Positions 36,001 through 44,228 of a stretch of DNA of 64,000 bases are shown one piece after another. The stretch is from Azotimanducus sp965199815 (GTDB lineage: Bacteria > Pseudomonadota > Gammaproteobacteria > Pseudomonadales > Azotimanducaceae), in contig CBDATE010000024.1 of the NCBI GenBank assembly GCA_965199815.1, forward strand, positions 1 to 64,000, in the 5' to 3' direction. Below the pieces are notes generated by a model, which was not told the origin of the DNA, did not search any database, and saw only the letters and a program-made list of their open reading frames with translations. The position numbers and the translations under genes are program-made. The first letter of the stretch is position 1; the number at the start of each line of letters is the position of its first letter.

Positions 36001-39000
36001 CCTTGGCTGCGGATGCGACCGCGACTGACGAGTTCACGATTGCCGCCGCGGATAGCACGACGGGCACCGTGACCATCACCGTCACCGGCGCGAACGACGC
36101 GCCCACGGCAGACGCAGGCACGGACGCGACCGTCACGGAAGGCGCATCGGTGACGCTTGACGGCACGGACAGCAGCGACCCGGATGCGGGTACCACGCTC
36201 ACCTATTCCTGGGCGCGCAAGGCGGGCGAGACCGACAACGCGGTGACGCTCACCAACGCCGACAAGGCCAGCGCCAGCTTCACCGCGCCGGACGACATCG
36301 CCGCGGACGCGACGCTCACCTTCGTGCTGACGGTCTCGGACGGCACGGCCAGCGACACGGACGAGGTGGTCATCACCGTGACCGGTGTGAACGCCGCGGC
36401 CACCTTCGGCGGCGACTTGACCGGTGATGTCACCGAGGATGACGAGGACAAGGACGAGGCCAGCGGCACGGTGACCGTGAGCGACAGTGACGGTGCCGAC
36501 ACCGTACAGGCGCAGACCGATGAGGCGGGGATTTACGGCACCTTCAGCATCAAGGCCAACGGCGAGTGGACCTACACGCTCGACAACAGCAAGACCGCGA
36601 CCAACGCCTTGGCTGCGGATGCGACCGCGACTGACGAGTTCACGATTGCCGCCGCGGATAGCACGACGGGCACCGTGACCATCACCGTCACCGGCGCGAA
36701 CGACGCGCCCACGGCAGACGCAGGCACGGACGCGACCGTCACGGAAGGCGCATCGGTGACGCTTGACGGCACGGACAGCAGCGACCCGGATGCGGGTACC
36801 ACGCTCACCTATTCCTGGGCGCGCAAGGCGGGCGAGACCGACAATGCAGTCACCTTGACGAACGCCGACAAGGCGAGTGCCAGTTTCACCGCCCCCAACG
36901 ACATCGCTTCGGATGCGACGCTCACCTTCGTGCTGACCGTCTCGGATGGCACGGCCAGCGACACCGACGAAGTGGTCATCACCGTGACCGGTGTGAACGC
37001 CGAGGCCACCTTCGGCGGCACACTCACCGGGGCCGTCACCGAGGACGACGACACCAAGAACGAGGCCGAGGGCACGGTGACGGTGAGCGACAGCGACGGT
37101 GCCGACACCGTGCAGGCACAAACGGACAAGGCGGGGACTTACGGCACGTTCAGCATCAAGACCAACGGCGAGTGGACCTACACGCTCGACAACATTGACA
37201 GCGACACCAACGCCTTGGCGGCAGGCGCGACTGCCGAGGACGCTTTCGCGATTGCCGCCGCCGACAGCACCGCGGGCACGGTGACCGTCACGGTGACCGG
37301 CGCCAACGATGCGCCCACCGCCAACGCGGGCACGGACACGACCGTCGCGGAGGGCGCCTCGGTGACCCTCGACGGCACCGGCAGCAGCGACCCGGATGCG
37401 GGCACCACGCTCACCTATTCCTGGGCGCGCAAGGCGGGCGAGACCGACAACGCGGTGACGCTCACCAATGCCGACAAGGCGAGTGCGAGCTTCACCGCGC
37501 CGAATGACATCGCCGCGGACGCGACGCTCACCTTCGTGCTCACGGTCTCGGATGGCACGGCGAGCCACACCGACGAAGTGGTCATCACCGTGACCGGCGC
37601 CAATGCCGCAGCGACCATCGGCGGCGACCTGACCGGCGCGGTCACCGAAGATGACGAGGACAAGGACGAGGCCAGTGGCACGGTGACCGTGACCGACAGC
37701 GATAGTGCCGACACGGTGCAGGCACAGACCGACAAGGCCGGGACTTACGGGATGTTCAGCATTACGACGGCCGGTGTCTGGACTTATACGCTCGATAACG
37801 ACAAGGACGAGACCGATGCCCTGGCCGCGGGGGCGACGGCCACCGATGCCTTCGCGATTGCCGCTGCGGATGGCACGGCGGGCACCGTGACCATCACCGT
37901 CACTGGCGCGAACGATGCGCCGACAGCGGATGCGGGATTGGACGAAACCGTTGCCGAGGGCGCCACGGTGACCCTCGAAGGCACGGGCACCGACCCGGAC
38001 GCGGGTCACACGCTCACCTACGCCTGGGCGCGCAAGTCCGGCGAGACCGACAACGCGGTGACGCTCACCAACGCCGACAAGGCCAGCGCCAGCTTCACCG
38101 CGCCGGACGACATCGCCGCGGACGCGACGCTCACCTTCGTGCTCACGGTCTCGGACGGCACGGCGAGCCACACCGACGAAGTGGTCATCACGGTGACCGG
38201 CGCCAACGCCGCGGCGACCATCGGCGGCGACCTGACCGGCGCGGTCACCGAGGATGACGAGGACAAGGACGAGGCCAGCGGCACGGTGACCGTCACCGAC
38301 AGCGACGGCGCTAACACCCTGCAGGCGCAGACCGACAAGGCGGGGACTTACGGGACATTCAGCATCAAGGCCAACGGGGAGTGGACCTACACGCTCGACA
38401 ACAGCAAGACCGCGACCAACGCCTTGGCTGCGGATGCGACCGCGACTGACGAGTTCACGATTGCCGCCGCGGATAGCACGACGGGCACCGTGACCATCAC
38501 CGTCACCGGCGCGAACGACGCGCCCACGGCAGACGCAGGCACGGACGCGACCGTCACGGAAGGCGCATCGGTGACGCTTGACGGCACGGACAGCAGCGAC
38601 CCGGATGCGGGTACCACGCTCACCTATTCCTGGGCGCGCAAGGCGGGCGAGACCGACAATGCAGTCACCTTGACGAACGCCGACAAGGCGAGTGCCAGTT
38701 TCACCGCCCCCAACGACATCGCTTCGGATGCGACGCTCACCTTCGTGCTGACCGTCTCGGATGGCACGGCCAGCGACACCGACGAAGTGGTCATCACCGT
38801 CACCGGCGTGAACGCCGCGGCCACCATCGGCGGCGACCTGACGGGCGAGGTCACCGAAGATGACGACACCAAGGACGAGGCCAGCGGCACGGTGACCGTC
38901 ACCGACAGCGACGGCGCTAACACCCTGCAGGCGCAGACCGACAAGGCGGGGACTTACGGGACATTCAGCATCAAGGCCAACGGGGAGTGGACCTACACGC

Positions 39001-42000
39001 TCGACAACAGCAAGACCGCGACCAACGCCTTGGCTGCGGATGCGACCGCGACTGACGAGTTCACGATTGCCGCCGCGGATAGCACGACGGGCACCGTGAC
39101 CATCACCGTCACCGGCGCGAACGACGCGCCCACGGCAGACGCAGGCACGGACGCGACCGTCACGGAAGGCGCATCGGTGACGCTTGACGGCACGGACAGC
39201 AGCGACCCGGATGCGGGTACCACGCTCACCTATTCCTGGGCGCGCAAGGCGGGCGAGACCGACAACGCGGTGACGCTCACCAACGCCGACAAGGCCAGCG
39301 CCAGCTTCACCGCGCCGGACGACATCGCCGCGGACGCGACGCTCACCTTCGTGCTCACCGTCTCGGACGGCACGGCGAGCGACACCGACGAGGTCACCAT
39401 CACTGTGACCGGTGCCAACGCCGCGGCCACCATCGGCGGCGACCTGACCGGCGATGTCACCGAGGATGACGAGGACAAGGACGAGGCCAGCGGCACGGTG
39501 GCCGTCACCGACAGCGACGGTGCCAACACCGTACAGGCGCAGACCGACGAGGCGGGCACCTACGGCACGTTCAGCATTGAATCGGACGGCGATTGGACCT
39601 ACACGCTGGACAACACCGATGACGACACCAACGCTCTGGCCGCAGGCGCGACCGCCACCGATGCCTTCTCCATCACCTCCGCCGACGGGACGGAGGGCAC
39701 CGTGACCATCACCGTGACCGGTGCGAATGACGCGCCGACCGCGGATGCGGGATTGGATGCGACCGTTGCGGAGGGCGCATCGGTGACGCTTGACGGCACG
39801 GGCAGCAGCGACCCGGATGCGGGTACCACGCTCACCTATTCCTGGGCGCGCAAGTCGGGCGAGACCGACAACGCAGTCACCTTGACGAACGCGAACACGG
39901 CGAGCGCGAGCTTCACCGCCCCGAACGACATTGCCGCGGATGTGACACTCACCTTCGTGCTCACCGTCTCGGACGGCACGGCGAGCCACACCGACGAGGT
40001 GATTATCACCGTGACCGGCGTGAACGCCGCGGCCACCATCGGCGGCACACTCACCGGCGCGGTGACCGAGGATGACGAGGACAAGGACGAGGCCTCCGGC
40101 ACGGTGACCATCACCGACAGCGACGGTGCCAACACGGTGCAGGCGCAGACCGACGAAGGCGGGACTTACGGCACCTTCAGCATCAAGGCCAACGGTGAGT
40201 GGAAGTACGAGCTCGACAACAGCAAGGCCGCGACCAACGCCTTGGCCGCCGCCGCGACCAAGGACGATGCCTTCCCCATTGCCTCCGCCGACGGGACGGA
40301 GGGCACAGTCACCATCACCGTCACTGGTGCGAACGATGCGCCCACCGCCAATGCCGGGGCGGATGCGACCGTTGCGGAAGGCGCATCGGTGACCTTGGAC
40401 GGTACCGGCAGCACCGACCCGGATGCGAGCACCACACTCACCTACGCGTGGGCGCGCAAGACCGGCGAGACCAACAACGCAGTCACCTTGACGAACGCGA
40501 ACACGGCGAGCGCGAGCTTCACTGCACCGGACGACATCGCCGCGGACGCGACGCTCACCTTCGTGCTCACGGTCTCGGATGGCACGGCCAGTGCGACGGA
40601 CGAGGTGGTCATCATCGTGACCGGCGTGAACGCCGCGGCCACCATCGGCGGCGACCTGACCGGCGCGGTCACCGAGGATGACGAGGACAAGGACGAGGCC
40701 AGTGGCACGGTGACCGTGAGCGACAGCGACGGTGCCAACAGGGTGCAGGCGCAGACCGACAAGGCCGGGACTTACGGGACATTCAGCATTACGACGGCCG
40801 GTGTCTGGACTTATACGCTCGACAACGACAAGGACGAGACCGATGCCCTGGCCGCAGGAGCGACAGTCACCGATGCCTTTGCGATTCAGTCAGCGGACGA
40901 CACGGCGGGCACGGTGACCATCACCGTTACTGGCGCGAACGATGCGCCCACCGCCAATGCCGGGGCGGATGCGACCGTTGCGGAAGGCGCATCGGTGACC
41001 TTGGATGGTACCGGCAGCAGCGACCCGGATGCGAGCACCACGCTCACCTATTCCTGGGCGCGCAAGGCGGGCGAGACCTACAACGCGGTGACGCTCACCA
41101 ATGCCGACAAGGCGAGCGCCAGCTTCACCGCCCCCGATGACATCGTCGCGGATGCCACGCTCACCTTCGTGCTCACCGTCTCGGATGGTACGGCGAGTGA
41201 CACCGACGAGGTCATCATCACCGTCACCGGCACCAACGCCGCGGCCACCTTCGGAGGCACACTCACTGGCGAGGTCACCGAGGACGACGAGGACAAGGAC
41301 GAGGCCGAGGGCACGGTGACGGTCGATGACAGCGACGGTGCCGACACGGTGCAGGCACAGACCGACGAGGCGGGGACTTACGGGACATTCAACATCAAGA
41401 CCAACGGGGAGTGGAAGTACGAGCTCGACAACACCGACGACGACACCAACGCCCTGACGGCGGGCACCACCGCCGAGGACGCTTTCGAGATTGCCGCCGC
41501 GGATGGCACGACGGGCATCGTGACCATCACCGTCACCGGAGCCAACGATGCGCCGACCGCGGATGCGGGAGCGAACAAGACTGTCATTGAAGGCGCATCG
41601 GTGACGCTTGACGGCACGGGCAGCAGCGACCCGGACGCGAGTACCACGCTCACCTATTCCTGGGCGCGCAAGAGCGGCGAGACCGACAACGCGGTGACGC
41701 TCACCAACGCCGACAAGGCCAGCGCCAGCTTCACTGCGCCGGACGACATCGCTGCGAACGCGACGCTCACCTTCGTGCTCACGGTGACTGACGGCACGGC
41801 CAGCGACACCGACGAGGTCACCATCATCGTGACCGGCGTGAACGCCGCGGCCACCATCGGCGGCGACCTGACCGGCGAGGTCACCGAAGATGACGACACC
41901 AAGGACGAGGCCACCGGCACGGTGACCGTGACCGACAGCGACGGCGCCGACACGGTGCAGGCGCAGACCGACAAGGCGGGCACTTACGGGACATTCAGCA

Positions 42001-44228
42001 TCAAGACCAACGGCGAGTGGACCTACACGCTCGACAACACGGACGACGACACCAACGCCTTGGCCGCAGGCGCGACCAAGGACGATGCCTTCGCGATCGC
42101 CTCCGCCGACGGTACGGCGGGCACGATAACCATCACCGTCACCGGAGCCAACGATGCGCCGACGGCGGATGCGGGCGCGAACACGACAGTCACGGAAGGC
42201 GCATCGGTGACGCTTGACGGCACGGGCAGCAGCGACCCGGACGCGAGTACCACGCTCACCTATTCCTGGGCGCGCAAGTCGGGCGAGACCGACAACGCGG
42301 TGACGCTCACCAACGCCGACAAGGCCAGCGCCAGCTTCACTGCGCCGAACGACATCGCTGCGAACGCGACGCTCACCTTCGTGCTCACCGTCTCGGACGG
42401 CACGGCGAGCGCCACCGACGAGGTGGTCATCACCGTCACCGGTGCCAACGCCGCGGCCACCTTCGGCGGCGACCTGACGGGCGCGGTCACCGAGGACGAC
42501 GAGGACAAGGATGAGGCCAGCGGCACGGTGACGGTCGATGACAGCGACGGCGCCGACACGGTGCAGGCGCAGACCGACAAGGCAGGCACTTACGGGACAT
42601 TCAGCATCAAGACCAACGGCGAGTGGACCTACACGCTCGACAACACGGACGACGACACCAACGCCTTGGCCGCGGGAGCGACCGTCAGCGATGCCTTTGC
42701 GATTCAGTCAGCGGACGACACGGCGGGCACCGTGACCATCACCGTCACTGGCGCGAACGATGCGCCCACGGCAGACGCGGGAGCGAACAAGACGGTCATT
42801 GAAGGCGCATCGGTGACCCTGGACGGCACGGGCAGCGACCCGGATGCGAGCACCACGCTCACCTATTCCTGGGCGCGCAAGTCGGGCGAAACCGACAACG
42901 CGGTGACGCTCACCAACGCCGACAAGGCGAGCGCCAGCTTCACCGCCCCCGATGACATCGTCGCGGATGCCACGCTCACCTTCGTGCTCACCGTCTCGGA
43001 TGGTACGGCGAGTGACACCGACGAGGTCATCATCACCGTGACCGGCGTGAACGCCGAGGCCACCTTCGGCGGCGACCTGACCGGCGAGGTCACCGAAGAT
43101 GACGACACCAAGGACGAGGCCAGCGGCACGGTGACGGTCACCGACAGCGACGGTGCCGACACGGTGCAGGCACAGACGGGCAAGGCAGGCACCTACGGCA
43201 CATTCAGCATCAAGACCAACGGGGAGTGGACCTACACGCTCGACAACGAAGACGACGACACCAACGCCTTGGCCGCAGGCGCGACAGTCACCGACACCTT
43301 CTCCATCGCCTCTGCCGACGGGACAGAGGGCACCGTGACCATCACGGTCACCGGTGCCAACGATGCACCGACGGCAGACGCGGGCGCGGACAAGACAGTC
43401 ACGGAAGGCGCATCGGTGACGCTTGACGGCACGGGCAGCAGCGACCCGGACGCGAGTACCACGCTCACCTATTCCTGGGCGCGCAAGAGCGGCGAGACCG
43501 ACAACGCGGTGACGCTCACCAACGCCGACAAGGCCAGCGCCAGCTTCACTGCGCCGGACGACATCGCTGCGAACGCGACGCTCACCTTCGTGCTCACCGT
43601 CTCGGACGGCACGGCGAGTGACACCGACGAGGTCATCATCACCGTGACCGGCGTGAATGCCGCGGCCACCTTCGGCGGCGACCTGACCGGTGATGTCACC
43701 GAGGATGACGAGGACAAGGACGAGGCCAGCGGCACGGTGACCGTGACCGACAGCGACGGTGCCGACACGGTGCAGGCGCAGACCGACGAGGCCGGCACGT
43801 ACGGGACATTCAGCATCAAGACCAACGGGGAGTGGACCTACACGCTCGATAACAGCAAGACCGCGACCAACGCCTTGGCCGCCGCCGCGACCGCCACCGA
43901 TGCCTTCTCGATCACCTCCGCCGACGGGACGGAGGGCACCGTGACCATCACCGTCACCGGCGCGAATGATGCGCCGACAGCGGATGCGGGCGCGAACAAG
44001 ACTGTCATTGAAGGCGCATCGGTGACCCTCGACGGCACGAGCAGCAGCGACCCGGATGCGGAGCACCACGCTCACCTATTCTTGGGCGCGCAAGGCGGGC
44101 GAGAGCGACAATGCGATGACGCTCTCCAATGCCGACAAGGCGAGTGCGAGCTTCACCGCGCCGGACGACATCGCCGCGGACGCGACGCTGACCTTCGTAC
44201 TGACCGTCTCGGACGGCACGGCGAGTGA
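27081..44228 (+). CDS. Giant repetitive surface protein, first part (5715 aa before the frameshift)
   Basis: The start is the ATG at 27081 behind AGGGAG. The first codons run through the 22-C tract (PPPPPPP). An internal ATG at 27208 (MAESGRIGRWSVSS) also precedes the signal peptide (LLLVIITCALTSQLARA), so either could be used. From about 27.3 to 34.85 kb, nine FnIII domains (for example SAPSGLTASAGYRQVTLSW and GAPTALTSQAGYRQVDLSW) alternate with Calx-beta-like and PKD-like domains. From 34.85 kb the 202-residue VCBS+PKD-like units begin. The genuine frame ends at an extra G near 44060; the last 55 or so codons are out of frame (DPDAEHHAHLFLG). The mature protein is acidic and Asp/Thr-rich, as expected for an extracellular calcium-binding adhesin. 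Confidence 0.85.
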   Translation: MPSESVSEGYGKAEVAAPVKLHVFLRPFLAPPPPPPPKIPALMAESGRIGRWSVSSCWLLLVIITCALTSQLARAETTVSIREVIRQLEFVEGQMISFDVDAVDPFGGDIDAEVEILIEDPGGYVAEDRVTVKMSKRGARGIRNTLRKAVRIPTLNDALDRPNGLVTVRLRGGSGYRIPQGSVERRERTFTIRDDDELPGSPTNVRARPAVGTMTISWDAPADPGKVNGETATVTGYELRWAGIGGNIAAATWVRAAVGSTSHVIRGLTAHQHHFFQVRAVTAAGAGATNFASAVQINSAPSVTLNSIAATINSSEALNLQANGTDPDVSDTLRYVWTVAPRQQTLGTLSNSRSATPTWTAPWVRLPLEVTFQVQVSDGSQQVSASQKITVQPAKMELTTVSQSVSEGGSGVHQISLSVSNSTARAVAFPITVRTNVSAPNVELVNPPASVTIPIGQSSASFSVQYRGNLMDNPDRQVTVTLLPNDWYTPAQGKSTATITITDDDDPPTSAPSGLTASAGYRQVTLSWTAPTQTGLLNGAAAPITGYEYRVAATTTALADATWIAIPDSAAATSHIVPNLALETDYAFDVRVRTAVGAGPASSAATATTRGLPKISVTSATDSTTLTEGGAIEFNLNVTTGALDRNGHLRTYFQVVDVDGRLSSSTPPTEITIPGETSSYSFRLATKTNNLVDGDSSITITMRSGAGYTVDTNAPSVQFTIEDDDDYPGAPTALTSQAGYRQVDLSWTPPTDTGRLDGTVATLTGYEYRVATDESGLGLASWTSIANSASATSHRITGLDMNQAYSIQLRARNSPGAGAASAVHSVTTLTGLTVSLTADAPTSAVEGTTFNARLRANPGAPDADLGVNIELVDAGGRTLETGPLTATITGGSREVVRVIRSNNDGIVNTEDGVTLRLLPGTGYAIDTANSEVEFTVTDNETAPGAPQGLTATPGYRRIHLAWSAPTNAGTLNGVATPVTGYEYRIAPSGESIADAAWRTVAGGAATTSEAIVNLEQTTAYAVEVRARNAAAPSPAATVSTTTETLVVSIKQTGATTVTEGQGSLPATDRNRPVYFVEVSPLPIEENLTVNLLIIDPDGLVTGRIRSPVTLVAGQDSTSKSWEFLTNQNQKINTAEKVRLTLLNGDGYQPDRQAAVVEFTVNDDDATPSQVLNLAVAKTIDTLTYTWAPPSSSGQQDGQAVPVLRYEVRHTANGGALASQTYVAVDGGAGARSFKLTGLADNQAVDLEIRAVNRFGPGHPLSINANSVLNTAPTVSFFPRDVGVLAGEAYLVFVSGKDADAGDTFTYGLTGEGTFARQETPEHLKPPGNPNGLALWAWSPPVVNEDTDIVLTATIRDARGLTASATQTIRVLVPIISIRAVPPQGAEGGATDTGTASFELSVSSSARAEGSAEKTVTVGMAAIPQNDLAVTDRSARTVDVGFAAVGDKETVTYSFTGNDTDNPDLPLTATLLPGTGYVLKEGEATATYTVQDDEAAPSAPQDPQATGYHRWVTLSWSAPADPGERNGAPLPVTGYEYRFVSTTADSLPSGESLNVWKTVPGGGTATSHDLADLENGKIYEFEVRAQNVVGAGPATNRIEATPANSVPTITLSGPTTVSTGGTVELVATLTDHDPRHTPIASWSTGFISPLSQKVRNSFTLEGQGRGNHFGTISGQVISWTAPVLSEDVTYSITVRTYEAGNVPERYNEATHTITVKVPEVSLIFLGFDENSRVPGRPLATYENPPSTDGLLTYQNAGTVGVVLTTGEGATAADPAGRRGVVPAIDTVVHFEFDDPDGWLNGRRVLENKAEILKKPGRPSHVISFYENEYEGKPFSNVTESMDILAGETRSGFKDGLPFTDFRKNQARTYGFVMRGDIWYNRDAVVGVSLKPGPGYKVNEQQKSFRFTVVNDDWPPTTPTDLVVSYGRSRADVSWGPVSFPGRIDGYERTVAFRYETRYAPASADIDDVAWTNTCGDDFRTGNQGTTACGSEKHRTQALENLEEGKQYRFQVRAAHVADVSAPAEVLFTVARPEIRVTTVVDGTSSASAAEGSASTAPEITFKVEVIAPEDYASRMPQQNLTVKLTVRNGSTSPPRVFTIPLRILAGAVETGLDVKVIGNDADNPDYEYTATLQADDAYRFTAENSRAVFTVRDDDDPPGAPALTAAVGGGSVTLSWTPPVDPGQLNGSPASITGYEVRWAAAGTRVDTVSWTTVTGGADVREYIATGLTNGIGHHFQVRAVNVVGVGAPGQALATPTNTVPQVEAGEDAIVTSGGALTLAGEASDPDVSDTLTLAWSAGQGSFSDATLANAVWTAPEVSTSTDVTLTLTATDGDGATASDTLTVTVRPPVVSLYRVIDSDLTDTREGGAGTEGGGQLTAWITTHVNVPTITDDGGTASVSGGEAGVSPVVDVAVNLEVEGSEGLTLVSPPTSATIVAGGDDRISFAIKFQGDDDLNADRTVTVTLAAGTGYAIDGTRNSVSFTIQNDDTVPDAPTDLAADVSGTSTELTWKAPLITGFVNDVSAPLTGYEVRHAATSDALPDTWTAIANSGPTTVSHTLTGLTEGTAYTFEVRAKNAVGAGAAASTTATPATFSGDLAGAVTEAGNAADGTVLAGTPVATGTVTVSDSDSNDADTVQAQTDVAGDYGSFGITTAGVWTYTLDNDKDETDALTGGQQETDEFTIQAADGTGTKVVITVTGTNDAASIGGDLTGTVTEDDTDADEASGTVTVTDSDSADTVQAQTDVAGTYGMFSIESDGDWTYALDNTDDDTNALAAGATGDDAFAIAAADGTAGTVTITVTGANDAPTADAGTDATVTEGASVTLDGTDSSDPDAGTTLTYSWARKAGETDNAVTLTNADKASASFTAPNDIASDATLTFVLTVSDGTASDTDEVVITVTGVNAAATIGGDLTGEVTEDDDTKDEASGTVTVTDSDGANTLQAQTDKAGTYGTFSIKANGEWTYTLDNSKTATNALAADATATDEFTIAAADSTTGTVTITVTGANDAPTADAGTDATVTEGASVTLDGTDSSDPDAGTTLTYSWARKAGETDNAVTLTNADKASASFTAPDDIAADATLTFVLTVSDGTASDTDEVVITVTGVNAAATFGGDLTGDVTEDDEDKDEASGTVTVSDSDGADTVQAQTDEAGIYGTFSIKANGEWTYTLDNSKTATNALAADATATDEFTIAAADSTTGTVTITVTGANDAPTADAGTDATVTEGASVTLDGTDSSDPDAGTTLTYSWARKAGETDNAVTLTNADKASASFTAPNDIASDATLTFVLTVSDGTASDTDEVVITVTGVNAEATFGGTLTGAVTEDDDTKNEAEGTVTVSDSDGADTVQAQTDKAGTYGTFSIKTNGEWTYTLDNIDSDTNALAAGATAEDAFAIAAADSTAGTVTVTVTGANDAPTANAGTDTTVAEGASVTLDGTGSSDPDAGTTLTYSWARKAGETDNAVTLTNADKASASFTAPNDIAADATLTFVLTVSDGTASHTDEVVITVTGANAAATIGGDLTGAVTEDDEDKDEASGTVTVTDSDSADTVQAQTDKAGTYGMFSITTAGVWTYTLDNDKDETDALAAGATATDAFAIAAADGTAGTVTITVTGANDAPTADAGLDETVAEGATVTLEGTGTDPDAGHTLTYAWARKSGETDNAVTLTNADKASASFTAPDDIAADATLTFVLTVSDGTASHTDEVVITVTGANAAATIGGDLTGAVTEDDEDKDEASGTVTVTDSDGANTLQAQTDKAGTYGTFSIKANGEWTYTLDNSKTATNALAADATATDEFTIAAADSTTGTVTITVTGANDAPTADAGTDATVTEGASVTLDGTDSSDPDAGTTLTYSWARKAGETDNAVTLTNADKASASFTAPNDIASDATLTFVLTVSDGTASDTDEVVITVTGVNAAATIGGDLTGEVTEDDDTKDEASGTVTVTDSDGANTLQAQTDKAGTYGTFSIKANGEWTYTLDNSKTATNALAADATATDEFTIAAADSTTGTVTITVTGANDAPTADAGTDATVTEGASVTLDGTDSSDPDAGTTLTYSWARKAGETDNAVTLTNADKASASFTAPDDIAADATLTFVLTVSDGTASDTDEVTITVTGANAAATIGGDLTGDVTEDDEDKDEASGTVAVTDSDGANTVQAQTDEAGTYGTFSIESDGDWTYTLDNTDDDTNALAAGATATDAFSITSADGTEGTVTITVTGANDAPTADAGLDATVAEGASVTLDGTGSSDPDAGTTLTYSWARKSGETDNAVTLTNANTASASFTAPNDIAADVTLTFVLTVSDGTASHTDEVIITVTGVNAAATIGGTLTGAVTEDDEDKDEASGTVTITDSDGANTVQAQTDEGGTYGTFSIKANGEWKYELDNSKAATNALAAAATKDDAFPIASADGTEGTVTITVTGANDAPTANAGADATVAEGASVTLDGTGSTDPDASTTLTYAWARKTGETNNAVTLTNANTASASFTAPDDIAADATLTFVLTVSDGTASATDEVVIIVTGVNAAATIGGDLTGAVTEDDEDKDEASGTVTVSDSDGANRVQAQTDKAGTYGTFSITTAGVWTYTLDNDKDETDALAAGATVTDAFAIQSADDTAGTVTITVTGANDAPTANAGADATVAEGASVTLDGTGSSDPDASTTLTYSWARKAGETYNAVTLTNADKASASFTAPDDIVADATLTFVLTVSDGTASDTDEVIITVTGTNAAATFGGTLTGEVTEDDEDKDEAEGTVTVDDSDGADTVQAQTDEAGTYGTFNIKTNGEWKYELDNTDDDTNALTAGTTAEDAFEIAAADGTTGIVTITVTGANDAPTADAGANKTVIEGASVTLDGTGSSDPDASTTLTYSWARKSGETDNAVTLTNADKASASFTAPDDIAANATLTFVLTVTDGTASDTDEVTIIVTGVNAAATIGGDLTGEVTEDDDTKDEATGTVTVTDSDGADTVQAQTDKAGTYGTFSIKTNGEWTYTLDNTDDDTNALAAGATKDDAFAIASADGTAGTITITVTGANDAPTADAGANTTVTEGASVTLDGTGSSDPDASTTLTYSWARKSGETDNAVTLTNADKASASFTAPNDIAANATLTFVLTVSDGTASATDEVVITVTGANAAATFGGDLTGAVTEDDEDKDEASGTVTVDDSDGADTVQAQTDKAGTYGTFSIKTNGEWTYTLDNTDDDTNALAAGATVSDAFAIQSADDTAGTVTITVTGANDAPTADAGANKTVIEGASVTLDGTGSDPDASTTLTYSWARKSGETDNAVTLTNADKASASFTAPDDIVADATLTFVLTVSDGTASDTDEVIITVTGVNAEATFGGDLTGEVTEDDDTKDEASGTVTVTDSDGADTVQAQTGKAGTYGTFSIKTNGEWTYTLDNEDDDTNALAAGATVTDTFSIASADGTEGTVTITVTGANDAPTADAGADKTVTEGASVTLDGTGSSDPDASTTLTYSWARKSGETDNAVTLTNADKASASFTAPDDIAANATLTFVLTVSDGTASDTDEVIITVTGVNAAATFGGDLTGDVTEDDEDKDEASGTVTVTDSDGADTVQAQTDEAGTYGTFSIKTNGEWTYTLDNSKTATNALAAAATATDAFSITSADGTEGTVTITVTGANDAPTADAGANKTVIEGASVTLDGTSSSDPDAEHHAHLFLGAQGGRERQCDDALQCRQGECELHRAGRHRRGRDADLRTDRLGRHGE
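27169..27190 (+). repeat. Homopolymer of 22 C inside the start of the giant gene
   Basis: Twenty-two consecutive C, encoding most of a proline run between the ATG at 27081 and the signal peptide. With 22 C, the start at 27081 is in frame with the rest of the gene. A change not divisible by three would put that start out of frame. The downstream in-frame ATG at 27208 has no clear ribosome site. Confidence 0.9.

Noticed and set aside
33894..39989. 2031-codon open frame on the minus strand
   Set aside because: It is the antisense of the VCBS+PKD-like repeats. GC-rich periodic DNA keeps it open, and its Gly/Arg/Val composition is that of a shadow.
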